In this document: positions 1 to 11,400 of the stretch, piece by piece
Numbering within the stretch: the first letter of the stretch is position 1
Layout of the letters: each line of letters starts with the position of its first letter
Source: Solwaraspora sp. WMMD1047
GTDB lineage: Bacteria; Actinomycetota; Actinomycetes; Mycobacteriales; Micromonosporaceae
NCBI RefSeq assembly: GCF_029626155.1
Contig: NZ_JARUBL010000001.1
Span: 7,468,501 to 7,532,500 of the forward strand
Reading direction: 5' to 3'
Length of the DNA stretch: 64,000 nt
Notes under the pieces: model-generated
Databases searched by the model: none
The model's input: the letters and a program-made list of their open reading frames with translations, nothing else
Told to the model about the DNA's origin: nothing
Program-made: the position numbers and the translations under genes

Positions 1-460
1 CCGGCTGGATGCCGTTCATCGGCAGTCCGTACTGCCGGCCGTTCACCTTGCCCACGTCGATGACGCTGGGCAGGAAGGCGTTCGCGACCTCCGGGTTGCC
101 GCGCATCGCCTCGGAGAGGTCGACGACCTCCCCGGCGTCCACGAACTGGGCGAGGTTGCCGCCGCCCCAGTTGAAGAAGACGTCCGGGGCGTTCGGCGAG
201 CCCATCGAGATCTGCAGCTTCTGCTTGTAGTTGTCGTTCACGTAGGTCAGCAGCTCGGCCTCGATCGACGAGCCGGCGTTGAAGTCGTCGATGCCGCTGC
301 GGATCACGGGTTCGTTCTGCGGATCCTGGAGGGCCCAGACCCGGATGATGCCGTCTCGGCCGGCGCCGGGGCCGGCGGTGCCGCAGCCGGCGGTGACGAC
401 AAGGGCGGCGCTGAGCAGGGCAGCGAGAAAGGCTCGCCGGTCGGTGCTGGGAAGGTCCAT
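1..460 (-). CDS. ABC sugar transporter substrate-binding lipoprotein (5' part, runs off window)
   Basis: The first 153 codons of a gene that leaves the window at base 1. The N-terminus reads MDLPSTDRRAFLAAL followed by a hydrophobic stretch and the lipobox VVTAGC. This is a lipoprotein signal with a Tat-like RRAFL motif, so the mature protein should be anchored outside the membrane. The part after the signal (IIRVWALQDPQNEP, then a segment with PDVFFNWGGGNLAQF) is typical of family-1 extracellular solute-binding proteins of CUT1 sugar importers. It is divergent from the neighbouring xylanase, which makes a xylo-oligosaccharide or other plant-sugar ligand plausible, but no residue seen fixes the ligand. 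The permeases would lie outside the window. The ATG at 458-460 is chosen because it gives the complete signal peptide; the ribosome-binding site is weak (GAAGGGA, rather distant). Confidence 0.85.
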   Translation of the reverse strand, partial: MDLPSTDRRAFLAALLSAALVVTAGCGTAGPGAGRDGIIRVWALQDPQNEPVIRSGIDDFNAGSSIEAELLTYVNDNYKQKLQISMGSPNAPDVFFNWGGGNLAQFVDAGEVVDLSEAMRGNPEVANAFLPSVIDVGKVNGRQYGLPMNGIQP

Positions 461-798
461 GAGAACGGGAGCAGTCCCTTCGTCACGTTGGGTTCAGGGG
501 AGGCTTAGTCCAACCGTGATGGTGCGAAAGCGAACCTGTGACCCATGTCGGTCAGGCCAGCATGTCCGATCAGCTTTCGGGAGAAGTGGTGGCGGCGGTT
601 CGGGGCCAAAGACACCTGCTGCGGGCTGGGAAAACTCAGGTCAGCGGCGATCTTGACAGGTCGTGGCGGGAACGGCGATCGGACGACCGGATGACCGGTA
701 CCCAACCGCGCGGACTTCGATCGGAAACCAAAGAGACGGTGTACGTAACATTGAATCTTTTCAACCGGATCGCGACGTCGACCGGCGGATTGGAGTCG

Positions 799-1990
<1,192 letters not shown>

Positions 1991-2000
1991 CCCACCGCGT

Positions 2001-2034
2001 CGGGCCGGGTCTGGGAGGTCCCAGACCCGGCCCG
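2001..2034. terminator. Bidirectional hairpin terminator between xylanase and esterase
   Basis: A perfect 16-bp inverted repeat (CGGGCCGGGTCTGGGA at 2001-2016, complement at 2019-2034) lies in the 59-bp gap between two convergent stop codons. The innermost bases must open to form the loop. There is no long T-run, as is common for actinomycete terminators. Confidence 0.8.
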
Positions 2035-2049
2035 TCGTATCCGGATGGG

Positions 2050-3951
2050 CTAGCGGCCACGGACCCGGAGCCGCTGGTGGACCCCCTCGGTGGGAGCGTA
2101 GGTCGGGTCACCGGAGTAGGCGACGTGGACCGGGTACACCCCCGCCGACAGGCCGGTGGTCGGGAGTTTCACGACGACCGGGCCGCCGGTCAACGCAACC
2201 ACCTGCGTGCTGCCGCCGAAGGTCACGGCGATCTCGCCGGTCACCCGCGGGGACCCGTGGTGCGGCTGGTGCCGGTGCCGGGCCCGCACGTCGACGTGCA
2301 GCCGGAACGTGCCGCCGCTGACGACCGACGCCGGCGCGGCCTTCGCCTTGATCATGACGCCGGCCCGGCCCGGTGGCCGCAGGGTCACCCGGGCCGAACT
2401 CGCCTTGGCCGGGTCGGCCACCGAGGCCGCCACGACGGTGAGCGACGAGGCGGTCTCGTCGGCGCCCACCGAGAGCAGACCGTCCGCGGAGATCGAGGTC
2501 TGGGCCGAGGCCGCTCCCTCGACCGACCAGGTGACCGCCGGGTCGACCCCCTCGTTCGTCGTCACCCGGGCGGTGAACTGCCTGGACCAGTTCCAGCCCG
2601 TGGTGAGTTTCACGGTCGCCGGCGTCACCGTCACGGTGTCGACGCCCGACCACAGGTGGTCCCGGGCAAAGATCGTGAACAGCTGGCTCGCCGTCATCCC
2701 GTCGTGCGCGCCGGGGACCTGGGTCGTCGCGGCGGCGTAGCCGCGGGACCGGAAATTGTCCGCGATGGCGTTCTGGGCGGCGAGGCTGCCCTCAAAGACG
2801 CCGTTGCCGAGGAAGACGAAGAGGTCGTCGTCGCCGACCGCGGCCGCGACGTTGTCGTAGTCCTGGGCGGTGAGGGACGGGTTACCGGAGAAGTGTCCGT
2901 AGAACCCGAACGTGGTCGGGTAGCCCCGGATGACGTGCGCGCCCGTCATCCCGCCGTAGGAGAACCCGGCGTAGGCCCGGCCGGTCCGCTCGGTCGAGAC
3001 GTTGTAGTTCCCCTCGATCAGGGGAAGGATCGTCTGGACCAGGTTGTTGGCGGCGTTGGTCTGGTTGTAGGAGCCGAAGCCGAGGCTGGTCCCCGTGAAG
3101 TGGTTCCCCATGGTGACCACGACGGTGGGCTCGATCTCGCCCTTCGCCGTCATGTTGTCGAGAATGTTCGGGACGTTCGCCGGCACCATGAAGTCGGTCT
3201 CGTCGCCGAAGATGCCGTGGGCGAGATACGCGACCTTGTACGGTTCCGCACGCTCGGCATCGTAGTTGGCCGGCAGGTAGACGCCGAGGTAGTGGCCGCT
3301 GTCGCCGAGGATCGTGGTGTAGGGGAGGTAGCTGACGGTGCCCCGCTTCGAGCGGTCGGCCACCGGCAACTCGTACTCCGCGCGGGCCTTCAGCACCGGA
3401 TCGTTCTGCTGCCTGGCGTACGGCACGTAGACGGCGTCGAGCACGTCGTTGTTCCGGACCCGGAACGAGGACTCGCCAGGTGGTCGGGGCTTGGTCGAGG
3501 CGGGGTCCCAGATGCGCTTGTTCTCCCAGCCCTGGGTCGGGTCCCAGACCCGGTACCAGTAGCTGATGCCGCCGGCGTGCAGCGGCAGTGAGACCGACCA
3601 GTAGCCCTTCGAATCCCTTGTCATGTCCCGGAGGAATTCGGTACCGCCGGAGTGGTACCGGCCCGGCTGCCACTCCTCCGGCTGGTACCGGGTGCCGTTG
3701 CCGGTGGCGAGGTCGAGCAGGGTCAGATCCCCGGCGAGGCGGACCTGGGTGGCGTTGGGGTTGCGGTAGACGAATGTGACGGTGTATCCGGTGGGTGACC
3801 TGCGATCCGCCTTGACGTTCGCGCCTTCCGCCACCCGGGGTCCGCCTGCTACGGCGGCTGGCGCGGAGACGACGACGCCTAATCCGAGTGACATGGACGC
3901 GAGCAACGAGATCGTCGACCTGAGTCGGCGTCTTCCGGTCGCCTTACTCAT
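2050..3951 (-). CDS. Secreted CE1-type esterase (feruloyl-esterase-like) with Ig-like C-terminus
   Basis: A 633-residue exported hydrolase. The signal peptide covers about 1-35 (SAPAAVA), then an N-terminal E-set/CBM48-like domain (about 55-170) precedes a putative-esterase (esterase D/Fes) alpha/beta-hydrolase domain (about 205-430). The nucleophile Ser331 lies in GFSYGG and the likely catalytic His416 in GAHDGM. The C-terminal third carries a bacterial Ig-like (Big_2) domain (about 440-525) and a second Ig-like domain (about 535-630). Enzymes of this type release feruloyl or acetyl groups from xylan, or are cell-wall acyl/mycolyl-type esterases; placement tail-to-tail with a xylanase favours the former (inference). 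The start is supported by AGGAG 10 bases upstream. The exact acyl substrate is unknown. Confidence 0.8.
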   Translation of the reverse strand: MSKATGRRRLRSTISLLASMSLGLGVVVSAPAAVAGGPRVAEGANVKADRRSPTGYTVTFVYRNPNATQVRLAGDLTLLDLATGNGTRYQPEEWQPGRYHSGGTEFLRDMTRDSKGYWSVSLPLHAGGISYWYRVWDPTQGWENKRIWDPASTKPRPPGESSFRVRNNDVLDAVYVPYARQQNDPVLKARAEYELPVADRSKRGTVSYLPYTTILGDSGHYLGVYLPANYDAERAEPYKVAYLAHGIFGDETDFMVPANVPNILDNMTAKGEIEPTVVVTMGNHFTGTSLGFGSYNQTNAANNLVQTILPLIEGNYNVSTERTGRAYAGFSYGGMTGAHVIRGYPTTFGFYGHFSGNPSLTAQDYDNVAAAVGDDDLFVFLGNGVFEGSLAAQNAIADNFRSRGYAAATTQVPGAHDGMTASQLFTIFARDHLWSGVDTVTVTPATVKLTTGWNWSRQFTARVTTNEGVDPAVTWSVEGAASAQTSISADGLLSVGADETASSLTVVAASVADPAKASSARVTLRPPGRAGVMIKAKAAPASVVSGGTFRLHVDVRARHRHQPHHGSPRVTGEIAVTFGGSTQVVALTGGPVVVKLPTTGLSAGVYPVHVAYSGDPTYAPTEGVHQRLRVRGR

Positions 3952-4334
3952 CTGACCTTTCTCCTCTGTGGTCTTGTCGTCCCGGTGGTTTCACAGTCCT
4001 ATGAGGACGTTTGGACTGGGTCTTCTCCGTCGGTCGGGCCAGCGTTGACCATCGGAGATGGCCGGACGGTGCCGCTCGGAGCGGGGCGGGAGAAGGCCGG
4101 GGAAGGCCAGCGGGACGGGTCGCGGTGTGGTGACAGGACAGGAAGCGCCGCCGACCTGGCCACCCGGGTTGACTTGCCCGGTTGTGGCCGGTATCGGCGC
4201 CCTTCGCGTTACCGAGCGGCTAAATCGAATTAGCAGAGCTAGTGTGGCTGGCTGCCTCATTCGGTGTCAAGGGTGCCCGGACCGCCGAGTTGCCGGATTC
4301 CCCAGGTCACGGAGTACGCCCGGGTCCTCGCGCG
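3952..4334. other. Intergenic region, 383 bp, nothing recognised
   Basis: This stretch lies upstream of the esterase gene (leftward) and downstream of the GPP34 gene. Apart from the esterase ribosome-binding site just before 3951, I see no convincing promoter, RNA or small gene. Open frames here lack ribosome-binding sites and recognisable composition. Confidence 0.4.
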
Positions 4335-5021
4335 CTAGCTGCGCGGGAGCACGGTGATGGCCACGACGGTGCTGTTGACGACGGTGGCCGTCACGGTGCG
4401 GGTGATGGCTTCCGCCGCCGCGCTGGCGCCCCAATCGCCCTGTTCGAGGCGCTTGGCCCGGGTGATCACGGCCGACTTCCACGGAATTTCCCGGTGAAAC
4501 TGCGGAAGGGTTCCGCTGGCCGAGAGCAGTGCGGCGAGGGCGGCGATCCGGGCCTGCGGTTCGACGCCGTCGACGAGGACCCGCCGAACGTCCGCCAGGA
4601 GCCGCACCCGGCGTCCGTTGGCACCCTCCCGCAGGGCTGTCGTCCGGATCAGCCCGAACAACCTGCGGGGCTCCCGGTGGAGGTCGCCGCGCCCGACGAG
4701 CCGCTCCAGTACCGGCTCGCGCAGGGCGGGTCCGATCGCCGCGAGCGTCGTCTGCGCCCCCCGGGGCTTGTCGGAGAGGTAGTCCCACGCCGGGCGCAGG
4801 ATGTCGTCCACCGGTGCCCGGCCCGCGACGCTGCTGAGCCGGCCCCGGTCCGTCGTGGTCAGCCGGCCATCGAGAGCGAGGTCGGCGAGCACGGCTCCCG
4901 CGAGCACGTAGTAGAGCGTGTTCTCCCCCGCGATGGTGCCGGACCGGGGCTGGAACAGCAGCAGCAGGAGGTCTTCCGGCAGGGTCGGGGCGGGTGGCTG
5001 CACCGGTGGCGAGGCGGTCAT
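4335..5021 (-). CDS. GPP34 (GOLPH3/VPS74-like) family phosphoprotein
   Basis: A 228-residue protein of the GPP34 family. It has a Pro-rich N-terminus, then TLPEDLLLLLF and the helical LAGAVLADLALDGRL segment that is the family's most recognisable signature. Eukaryotic members bind phosphatidylinositol-4-phosphate and recycle Golgi enzymes; actinomycete members are common, and their role is mostly unknown. The start overlaps the end of the upstream ABC permease gene by 4 bp, so it is the last gene of a three-gene operon with an ABC-2 exporter. This suggests a membrane-related function, but nothing more specific can be read here. Confidence 0.85.
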   Translation of the reverse strand: MTASPPVQPPAPTLPEDLLLLLFQPRSGTIAGENTLYYVLAGAVLADLALDGRLTTTDRGRLSSVAGRAPVDDILRPAWDYLSDKPRGAQTTLAAIGPALREPVLERLVGRGDLHREPRRLFGLIRTTALREGANGRRVRLLADVRRVLVDGVEPQARIAALAALLSASGTLPQFHREIPWKSAVITRAKRLEQGDWGASAAAEAITRTVTATVVNSTVVAITVLPRS

Positions 5022-5737
5022 CGGCGGGGCTCCCAGCGGAAGAGTCGGGTGGCGAGGGCTACCGAGACGACCACCCAGCCCAGGGTGGGCGCGAGCAGGA
5101 GGATCGAATCGGTCACGGCGACGCCGCCGTTCCAGGCGTTCATGGTCAGTTCGGTGGCCGCGCCGCCGGGTAGCAGCCGCTTGAGCCAGGTGAGGTCACC
5201 GGCGCCGGTGATGCCTACCCAGCTGGCCACGGCGATCACGCCGAGGGTGACCGGCAGGGTGGTGACCTGGGCGTGTTCGGGGGAGTTCGTCAGCCCCGCG
5301 GTGGCCAGGGCCAGGGCGATCATCATGGCCAGGGTCGCGAGCACCGCCACCACCAGCAGCACGAGGTTGGCCGGCTCGGCGGCGACCAGCGCCAGGACGG
5401 TCAGGATCGCGGTGACCTGGATCAGGGCGAGTCCGGTGACGGGCAGCAGCAACCCGGCGAGGATGCTGGCGTCCCCGGCGGCGGTGGACCGCAGCCGCTT
5501 GAGGAAGAGGTTCTGCCGCCGGGAGGCCAGGGTGGTCACGGCGGTGGCGTACAGCCCGAAGGCGGTCACGGTGAACAGCACGACCGCGGCGATGTAGCCG
5601 AGGCTGCCGATCGCGGCGAAGGTCTCGTGCTGGCGGACGAAGTACGCGCAGACCACCACCGGGATGATGAGGCTGGTGATCAGCACCAGCCGGTTACGGA
5701 AGATCTGGATCAGCTCGCTGAACGCGATGGGAAACAT
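5018..5737 (-). CDS. ABC-2 type transporter permease
   Basis: A 239-residue integral membrane protein with about six hydrophobic segments (roughly 18-36, 45-68, 95-118, 125-147, 155-175 and 205-228), the usual layout of ABC-2 exporter permeases. It begins MFPIAFSELIQIFRNR, the amphipathic helix typical of the family. It lies 27 bp downstream of the ATPase gene and overlaps the GPP34 gene by 4 bp. Likely substrates are drugs, lipids or peptides; the sequence does not say which. Confidence 0.88.
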   Translation of the reverse strand: MFPIAFSELIQIFRNRLVLITSLIIPVVVCAYFVRQHETFAAIGSLGYIAAVVLFTVTAFGLYATAVTTLASRRQNLFLKRLRSTAAGDASILAGLLLPVTGLALIQVTAILTVLALVAAEPANLVLLVVAVLATLAMMIALALATAGLTNSPEHAQVTTLPVTLGVIAVASWVGITGAGDLTWLKRLLPGGAATELTMNAWNGGVAVTDSILLLAPTLGWVVVSVALATRLFRWEPRR

Positions 5738-5764
5738 GACGACACTCCTGTCAGAGGGGGTGGA

Positions 5765-6649
5765 TCACCTGCCGATGGCGCGGAAGACGTCGTCGAGCCG
5801 GGTCGGTCCGGCCTGCAGGTCCCGCAGCTCCACCGCGTGGTCCTGCGCCCACCCCAGCAGCAGGTGCAGGTCCTTCTGCAGCTCGAAGGTCTCGACCACG
5901 GCCTTACCGTCACCGTCGATGACGGCCGGCAGCGGCAGCACCGGCGCGGACGCGGCCGGGAGAAAGAAGCGGATGACGGCCGGCAGGATGCGGGTCAGTT
6001 CCGAGACGGTGCCCTCCCGGTGCAGCGTGCCCTGGTGCATCAGTCCGATCCGGTCGGCGCGCTGCTGCGCCTCCTCCAGGTAGTGCGTGGTGAGCACGAT
6101 GGTGCTGCCGTTCTCGCGGAGCCGATCCACCGTCGCCCACAGGGCATCACGGGACTGGATGTCCAGACCGGTGGTCGGCTCATCCAGGAAGATCAGCTCC
6201 GGGCTGCCGTAGACGGCGGTGGCGAAGTCCAGCCGCCGCTTCTCGCCGCCGGACAGCTGCGACACCTTCCGGCCGGCCCGGTCGGTGAGGTCGACCAGGT
6301 CGAGCACCCGGTCCACGTCATCGGTCCGCCGGGTCAGCCGGCCGACCAGGCCGACGGACTCCCGTACGGTGAGGTCCGGGGAGAAACCGCTCTCCTGCAG
6401 CATCACGCCCATCCGGGGACGGACCTCGCGCCGCTCGTCCGGGCGGTGCCCGAGGACCCGGACGCTGCCGGAGGTCGGCGCGCGGTGTCCCTCGACGACC
6501 TCCAGCGTCGAGGTCTTCCCGGCCCCGTTGGTGCCCAGCAGCGCGTACAGCTCCCCGGACCGGACCTGGAAGGAGAGGTCCCGCACGGCGTGGAAGTCGC
6601 CGTAGGTGAGGTTCAACCGATCAACTTCGATGACAGGTGTGGTGGGCAT
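5765..6649 (-). CDS. ABC-2 type transporter ATP-binding protein
   Basis: A 294-residue ATPase energising the permease encoded next to it. Walker A GTNGAGKT (39-46), signature LSGGE (132-136) and Walker B LIFLDE (152-157) are intact, followed by the TTHYLEEAQ switch-His region. The C-terminal 60-70 residues form the regulatory extension common in drug and antibiotic exporters (DrrA-like). It is the first gene of a leftward operon of ATPase, permease and GPP34. It is divergent from the SpoIIE phosphatase gene, with TGTCAC/TGTGAC repeats between the two. Confidence 0.92.
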   Translation of the reverse strand: MPTTPVIEVDRLNLTYGDFHAVRDLSFQVRSGELYALLGTNGAGKTSTLEVVEGHRAPTSGSVRVLGHRPDERREVRPRMGVMLQESGFSPDLTVRESVGLVGRLTRRTDDVDRVLDLVDLTDRAGRKVSQLSGGEKRRLDFATAVYGSPELIFLDEPTTGLDIQSRDALWATVDRLRENGSTIVLTTHYLEEAQQRADRIGLMHQGTLHREGTVSELTRILPAVIRFFLPAASAPVLPLPAVIDGDGKAVVETFELQKDLHLLLGWAQDHAVELRDLQAGPTRLDDVFRAIGR

Positions 6650-6694
6650 GTACCCAGCACAGCGCGGATCCCCCCGCCCGGTCAGTGGCGCGGT

Positions 6695-6722
6695 GTCACA
6701 ACCGGGTGTGACGTGGTGTCAC
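6695..6722. promoter_or_regulatory. TGTGAC/GTCAC repeat cluster in divergent promoter
   Basis: GTCACA-N6-TGTGAC (6695-6712) is a perfect inverted repeat. A further GTGTCAC follows at 6716-6722, so TGTGA and TCAC half-sites also face each other with a 7-bp gap, close to but not matching a Crp-type site. It sits in the 157-bp divergent region between the ABC exporter operon and the phosphatase gene. Confidence 0.35.
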
Positions 6723-6809
6723 TGGCATGGCCCGTACGACTAATGCCGGTATCCGTCCGGGGTAGGCGTGATCGCTGCTTCGGCGGGCAAAGGGGGTTAA
6801 CCTCGATTG

Positions 6810-8054
6810 ATGACCGCGAGCGGGCTGAACGTCGGTGAGCGGCTGCGGCGGGTCGAGGCTGTGGTCGATGCCAGCCTGTCTCAGATGGACGCTGACCAGC
6901 TGCTCACGGAGTTGTTGGGCCGGCTGCGGCGGATTCTGGATGTCGACGGCGCGACCGTGTTGCACCTGGACCGGCATGCTCACCAGCTCGTGGAGACGGC
7001 CGTGTCGGGTCGGGAGTGCGGACCGGGCGGAATCCCGATCCCGGCCGGACGCGGCTACCTCGGCCGGGTCGTCAGCGACCGGCGGCCGGTCCTGGTCGAA
7101 CATGTCGAGCGCGGGGAGCTACCTGAACTGAGCCGTGCCCCGCACCCACGGTCCCTGCTCGGCGTCCCGATGCTCGCGGGTGCGGATGTGGTGGGGGTGC
7201 TGCAGGTGGGCAGTCGCCGGTCCCGCCGGTTCACCGCCGACGACGTCCATCTCCTGCAGCTTGCCGCGGACCGCGCCGCCCAGGCGACCCTGGCGATGGC
7301 GAACCGGGTGGACCGGGCCGCCGCGCTGGCGCTGCAACGCAGCCTGCTGCCCGCGCAGCTTCCCGAGGTCGCCGGCATCGACCTGGCCGCCCGGTACCTG
7401 CCGGGGCACAACACCGGGGTCGGCGGCGACTGGTACGACGTGTTCGGCCTCCCGTCCGGCTGGCTCGGCGTGGTGATCGGCGACGTGACCGGCCACGGCC
7501 TCCGCGCGGCGGTGGTGATGGGTCGGCTGCGTAGCGCTCTGCGGGCGTACGCGTTGGAGGATGACGATCCGGCCAACGTCCTCACCAGGCTCGACCGGAA
7601 GATCCGCCATTTCGAGGGCGGGCACCTCGCCACCGCGCTCTACGCGATGCTGCCGCCGGACCGGAGCCGCATCCACCTTTCGCTGGCGGGCCACCCGCCC
7701 CCCGTGCTCACCCGGCCGGCGCACCCCACCGAACTGCTCGGGCTGCCGGTGGACGAACCGTTGGGGCTGCGCAGCAGTCGACCGCGCCGTGGCACCGTCA
7801 TCGACTTCCCGCCCGGCGCCGTGCTGATCTGCTACACCGACGGGCTGGTCGAGCGCCGGACCGAGTCCATCGACACCGGGCTGGAACGGCTCCGGACGAC
7901 CGTCGCGGTCGCTCCGGCCGACGCGCTCTGCGCCACGGTGATGACCGGCCTCGCCGACGGCGTGCCGTCCGACGACATCGCGCTGCTGATGGTCCGCCGC
8001 CGGCCCGCGGAGGCGCAGGCGTCGGGGTGCGCGCCGATCGGCGCCGACGAGTAG
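6810..8054 (+). CDS. GAF-SpoIIE (PP2C-type) serine phosphatase
   Basis: A 414-residue cytoplasmic signalling protein. An N-terminal GAF sensor domain (about 20-165) is followed by a SpoIIE/RsbU-type PP2C phosphatase domain (about 180-395). Metal-binding motifs are visible at GGDWYDVF and GDVTGHG, and near the end in SDDIALL. Such proteins dephosphorylate anti-sigma-factor antagonists and feed the partner-switching control of stress sigma factors; no partner gene is adjacent, so the target is unknown. No transmembrane segment is seen, so the signal is probably intracellular. The ATG at 6810 directly follows an in-frame TTG (6807), which is a possible alternative start. Confidence 0.88.
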   Translation: MTASGLNVGERLRRVEAVVDASLSQMDADQLLTELLGRLRRILDVDGATVLHLDRHAHQLVETAVSGRECGPGGIPIPAGRGYLGRVVSDRRPVLVEHVERGELPELSRAPHPRSLLGVPMLAGADVVGVLQVGSRRSRRFTADDVHLLQLAADRAAQATLAMANRVDRAAALALQRSLLPAQLPEVAGIDLAARYLPGHNTGVGGDWYDVFGLPSGWLGVVIGDVTGHGLRAAVVMGRLRSALRAYALEDDDPANVLTRLDRKIRHFEGGHLATALYAMLPPDRSRIHLSLAGHPPPVLTRPAHPTELLGLPVDEPLGLRSSRPRRGTVIDFPPGAVLICYTDGLVERRTESIDTGLERLRTTVAVAPADALCATVMTGLADGVPSDDIALLMVRRRPAEAQASGCAPIGADE

Positions 8055-8465
8055 AGCCCCACTCCGGACAATCATCGCGAAGCTGGATCATGGCCGCAGG
8101 GCATGATTCATCAGATCAATGACGCCGGCACGGCCCGGGTGGACGCGCCCCGCGACACCCACGCTCAATCGCGCCAGCCCGTCGGCCATGGAAATGTTTG
8201 CAGCCCAGGGCCGCAACGCATCCATTGACATTCATTTGACCATTACCGTACCCTCGCAGCGACGGCCTTCGATGGCGACGCGGTATCCGGGCTGGCACCG
8301 TGTCCGTGCCGGCGAAGGTTGAGCACGCGCGACCGGCGGGTCTGCCCTGCGCGCGCGGGCTCGCGTGTGGGTAGCCAGGGCAGCTACTCCAGTGGACTCT
8401 CCCGAGGCGACTTCGGCGCACGCCTGTCCGCAAAGCCGTACGACAGAAAGCGAGACCCTCCGATC
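8055..8465. other. Long leader / intergenic region before the ThuA gene
   Basis: This 411-bp stretch holds ATCATG-N9-CATGAT (8087-8107), just past the phosphatase stop. TTGACA (8225-8230) and TTGACC (8236-8241) could be -35 boxes, but no good -10 follows. A G+C-rich segment (about 8330-8380) could fold. I compared it by eye with the c-di-AMP riboswitch pattern and saw no match. No gene is supported. Confidence 0.3.
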
Positions 8466-11400
8466 ATGTTCCGAAGATTGGCCTTCTGCCTCGTCATGAC
8501 GTTGGCCGCGGTCGGTTTCACCGTGGCGCCGGCCCAGGCCCAGGCGAGCTTCAGTGTCCTGGTTTTCAGCAAGACCGCCGGGTTCCGGCACGACTCGATC
8601 CCGGCGGGCATCGCCGCGATCCAGCAGCTCGGCTCGCAGAACAACTTCACGGTGGTGGCGACCGAGGACGCCGGCCAGTTCACCACGTCCAACCTGTCCC
8701 GCTTCCAGGCGGTCATCTGGCTGTCGACCACCGGGGATGTGCTCAACGCCAGCCAGCAGTCGGCGTTCGAGTCGTTCGTCCGGGGTGGCGGCGGGTACGC
8801 CGGCATCCACGCGGCGTCCGACACGGAGTACGACTGGGCGTGGTACGGCAACCTGGTCGGGGCGTACTTCGCCAGCCACCCGGCGAACCAGAACGCGACG
8901 GTGCGGATCGAGGACAGCGCGCACCCGTCGACGGCCGGCCTGCCGACGGCGTGGACCCGGTACGACGAGTGGTACAACTTCCGGACCAACCCGCGGTCGC
9001 AGGCGAAGGTGCTGGCCACCGTGGACGAGAGCACCTACACCGGCGGTTCGATGGGCGGCGACCACCCGATCGTCTGGTGCAAGGGCTACGACGGTGGCCG
9101 CTCCTGGTACACGGGCATGGGCCACACGAACGAGAGCTTCAGCGACGCCAACTTCCGCAGCCACCTGCTCGGCGGCATCCGGTACGCCGCGCAGGGGACC
9201 GGGAACTGCTCCACCGGTCCGCAGCAGCCCGCCGGCTACCACATGAGCACCCTGGCCAAGGGGGTGGCCGAGGTCGGTGAGCCGATGGGGATGACCGTGC
9301 TGCCGAACCGCGGCGTACTGCACACCTCCCGCGAGGGCACGATCCGGTACACGGACGCGGCCGGCAACACGAAGGTGGCGCTGACCATCCCGGTCTACAC
9401 CCACGACGAGGAAGGGCTGCAGAGCATCGAGGCGGACCCGAACTTCGCCACCAACCGATGGGTCTACGTGTACTACTCGCCGCCCCTGTCGACACCGGGC
9501 GGCGACGCGCCGGCCACCGGATCGGCCGCGCAGTTCGCGCCGTTCAACGGTCACAACCGACTCTCCCGCTTCACGGTGAACGCCGACTTCACCCTGAACC
9601 GGTCCTCGGAGGTGACGGTGCTGGAGGTGCCGACCAGCCGGGGCATGTGCTGTCACGTCGGTGGCGACATCGACTTCGACGCCGCCGGCAACCTCTACCT
9701 GTCGACCGGCGACGACACCAACCCGTTCGACTCCAGCGGCTACACGCCGATCGACGAGCGGTCCAACCGCAACCCGGCGTACGACGCCCAGCGCACCGCC
9801 GGCAACAGCAACGACCTGCGGGGCAAGGTGCTGCGGATCCGGCCCAGCGCCAGCGGTGGCTACACCATCCCGGCCGGCAACATGTTCCCGCCCGGCACCG
9901 CCAGGACCAAGCCGGAGATCTACGCGATGGGCTTCCGCAACCCGTTCAAGATGTCCGTCGACAAGGCGACCGGGGTCGTCTACCTCGGCGACTACGGACC
10001 GGACGCGGGCACCAGCAACCCCAACCGTGGCCCGGCGGCGAACGTGGCGTTCGAACGGGTGGCCCAGCCCGGCTTCTACGGCTGGCCGTACTGCTCGAAC
10101 TACAACACGCCGTACATCGACTTCACCTTCCCGTCCGGCCCCTCCGGTGCCCCGTTCAACTGCTCCGGTGGGCCGGTGAACAACTCGCCGAACAACTCCG
10201 GCATCACCCAGTTGCCCCCTTCGCAACGGGCCTGGTTGCCGTACGGCGGCGAGCAGAACCCGCCGGCGCTCTGCTGCGGCAGCCTGTCGCCGATGGACGC
10301 CGTGGTCTACAACTACGACGCCTCGCTCGCCTCGGACGTGAAGTTCCCGGCGTCGATGAACGGCCGGGTGTTCCTGGGCGAGTTCGGTCGGCGGTGGGTC
10401 AAGACGGCCACGGTGACCGGCTCCGGCGGGGTGGGGACGATCGAGTCGTTCCCGGCCTACACCGGCACCCAGGTGATGGACATGGAGTTCGGGCCGGACG
10501 GCGCGCTCTACATTCTCGACTACGGCACCGGCTGGGGGAGCGGCGACGCGAGCTCGGCGGTGCACCGGATCGAGTACAGCTCCGGTGGTGGCCGGGCACC
10601 GATCGCGATCGCGGCCGCCAACCCCACCAGCGGGAACGCGCCGCTGACCGTGCAGTTCAGCTCGGCCGGCACCAGCGACCCCGACGGTGACCCCATCACG
10701 TACGCGTGGGACTTCACCACAAACGGCAGCACCGACTCGACCGCGGCCAATCCGTCGTTCACGTACACCAGCAACGGCGACTTCACCGCGACGCTGACGG
10801 TGCGGGACAGCACCGGCCGGAGCTCCACCGCGAGCGTGGTGATCGGGGTGGGCCGACCGACGGTCACCCTCAACCAGCCGCTCAACGGCAGGTTGTTCAA
10901 CTTCGGGGACGCCATCCCGTTCCAGGTGACGGTCACCGACCCGAACGCGTCGACGATCGACTGCAGCCGGGTGAAGATCAACTACATCCTCGGCCACGAC
11001 AGCCACGGCCACGGCATCTCCAGCGCCACCGGCTGCTCGGGCACCCTGCAGACCACGGTGGACGGTGAGCACGACGCCAACGCGAACATCTTCGGCGTCA
11101 TGGTCGCCGAGTACCTGCCGGCCGGCGCGACCATCCCGGTGACCTCGTCGCAGGCGGTGATGCAGCCCAGGACCCGGCAGGCCGAGCACTACAGCGGCCA
11201 GCAGGGCACCGAGATCGTGGAGAAGCCGTCCGCCAACGGCGGTACCGCGGTCGGGTTCATCGAGAACGGGGACTGGATCTCCTTCACCCCGTACAACCTC
11301 AGCGGAGCCACCTCGTTCTCCGCCCGGGTCGCCTCGGCCGGTTCCGGTGGCACCCTCACCCTGCGCACCGGCTCGGCAACGGGTCCCGTCGTCGGCTCGG

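Noticed and set aside
8330-8465. c-di-AMP riboswitch before the ThuA gene
   Set aside because: A few bases resemble the conserved AGCUAACC-like part, but the other conserved blocks are missing.
8232-11189. Leftward open frame of 985 codons opposite the ThuA/GSDH gene
   Set aside because: Antisense of a secure multidomain protein, with Arg/Val/Gly-rich composition and no domain.
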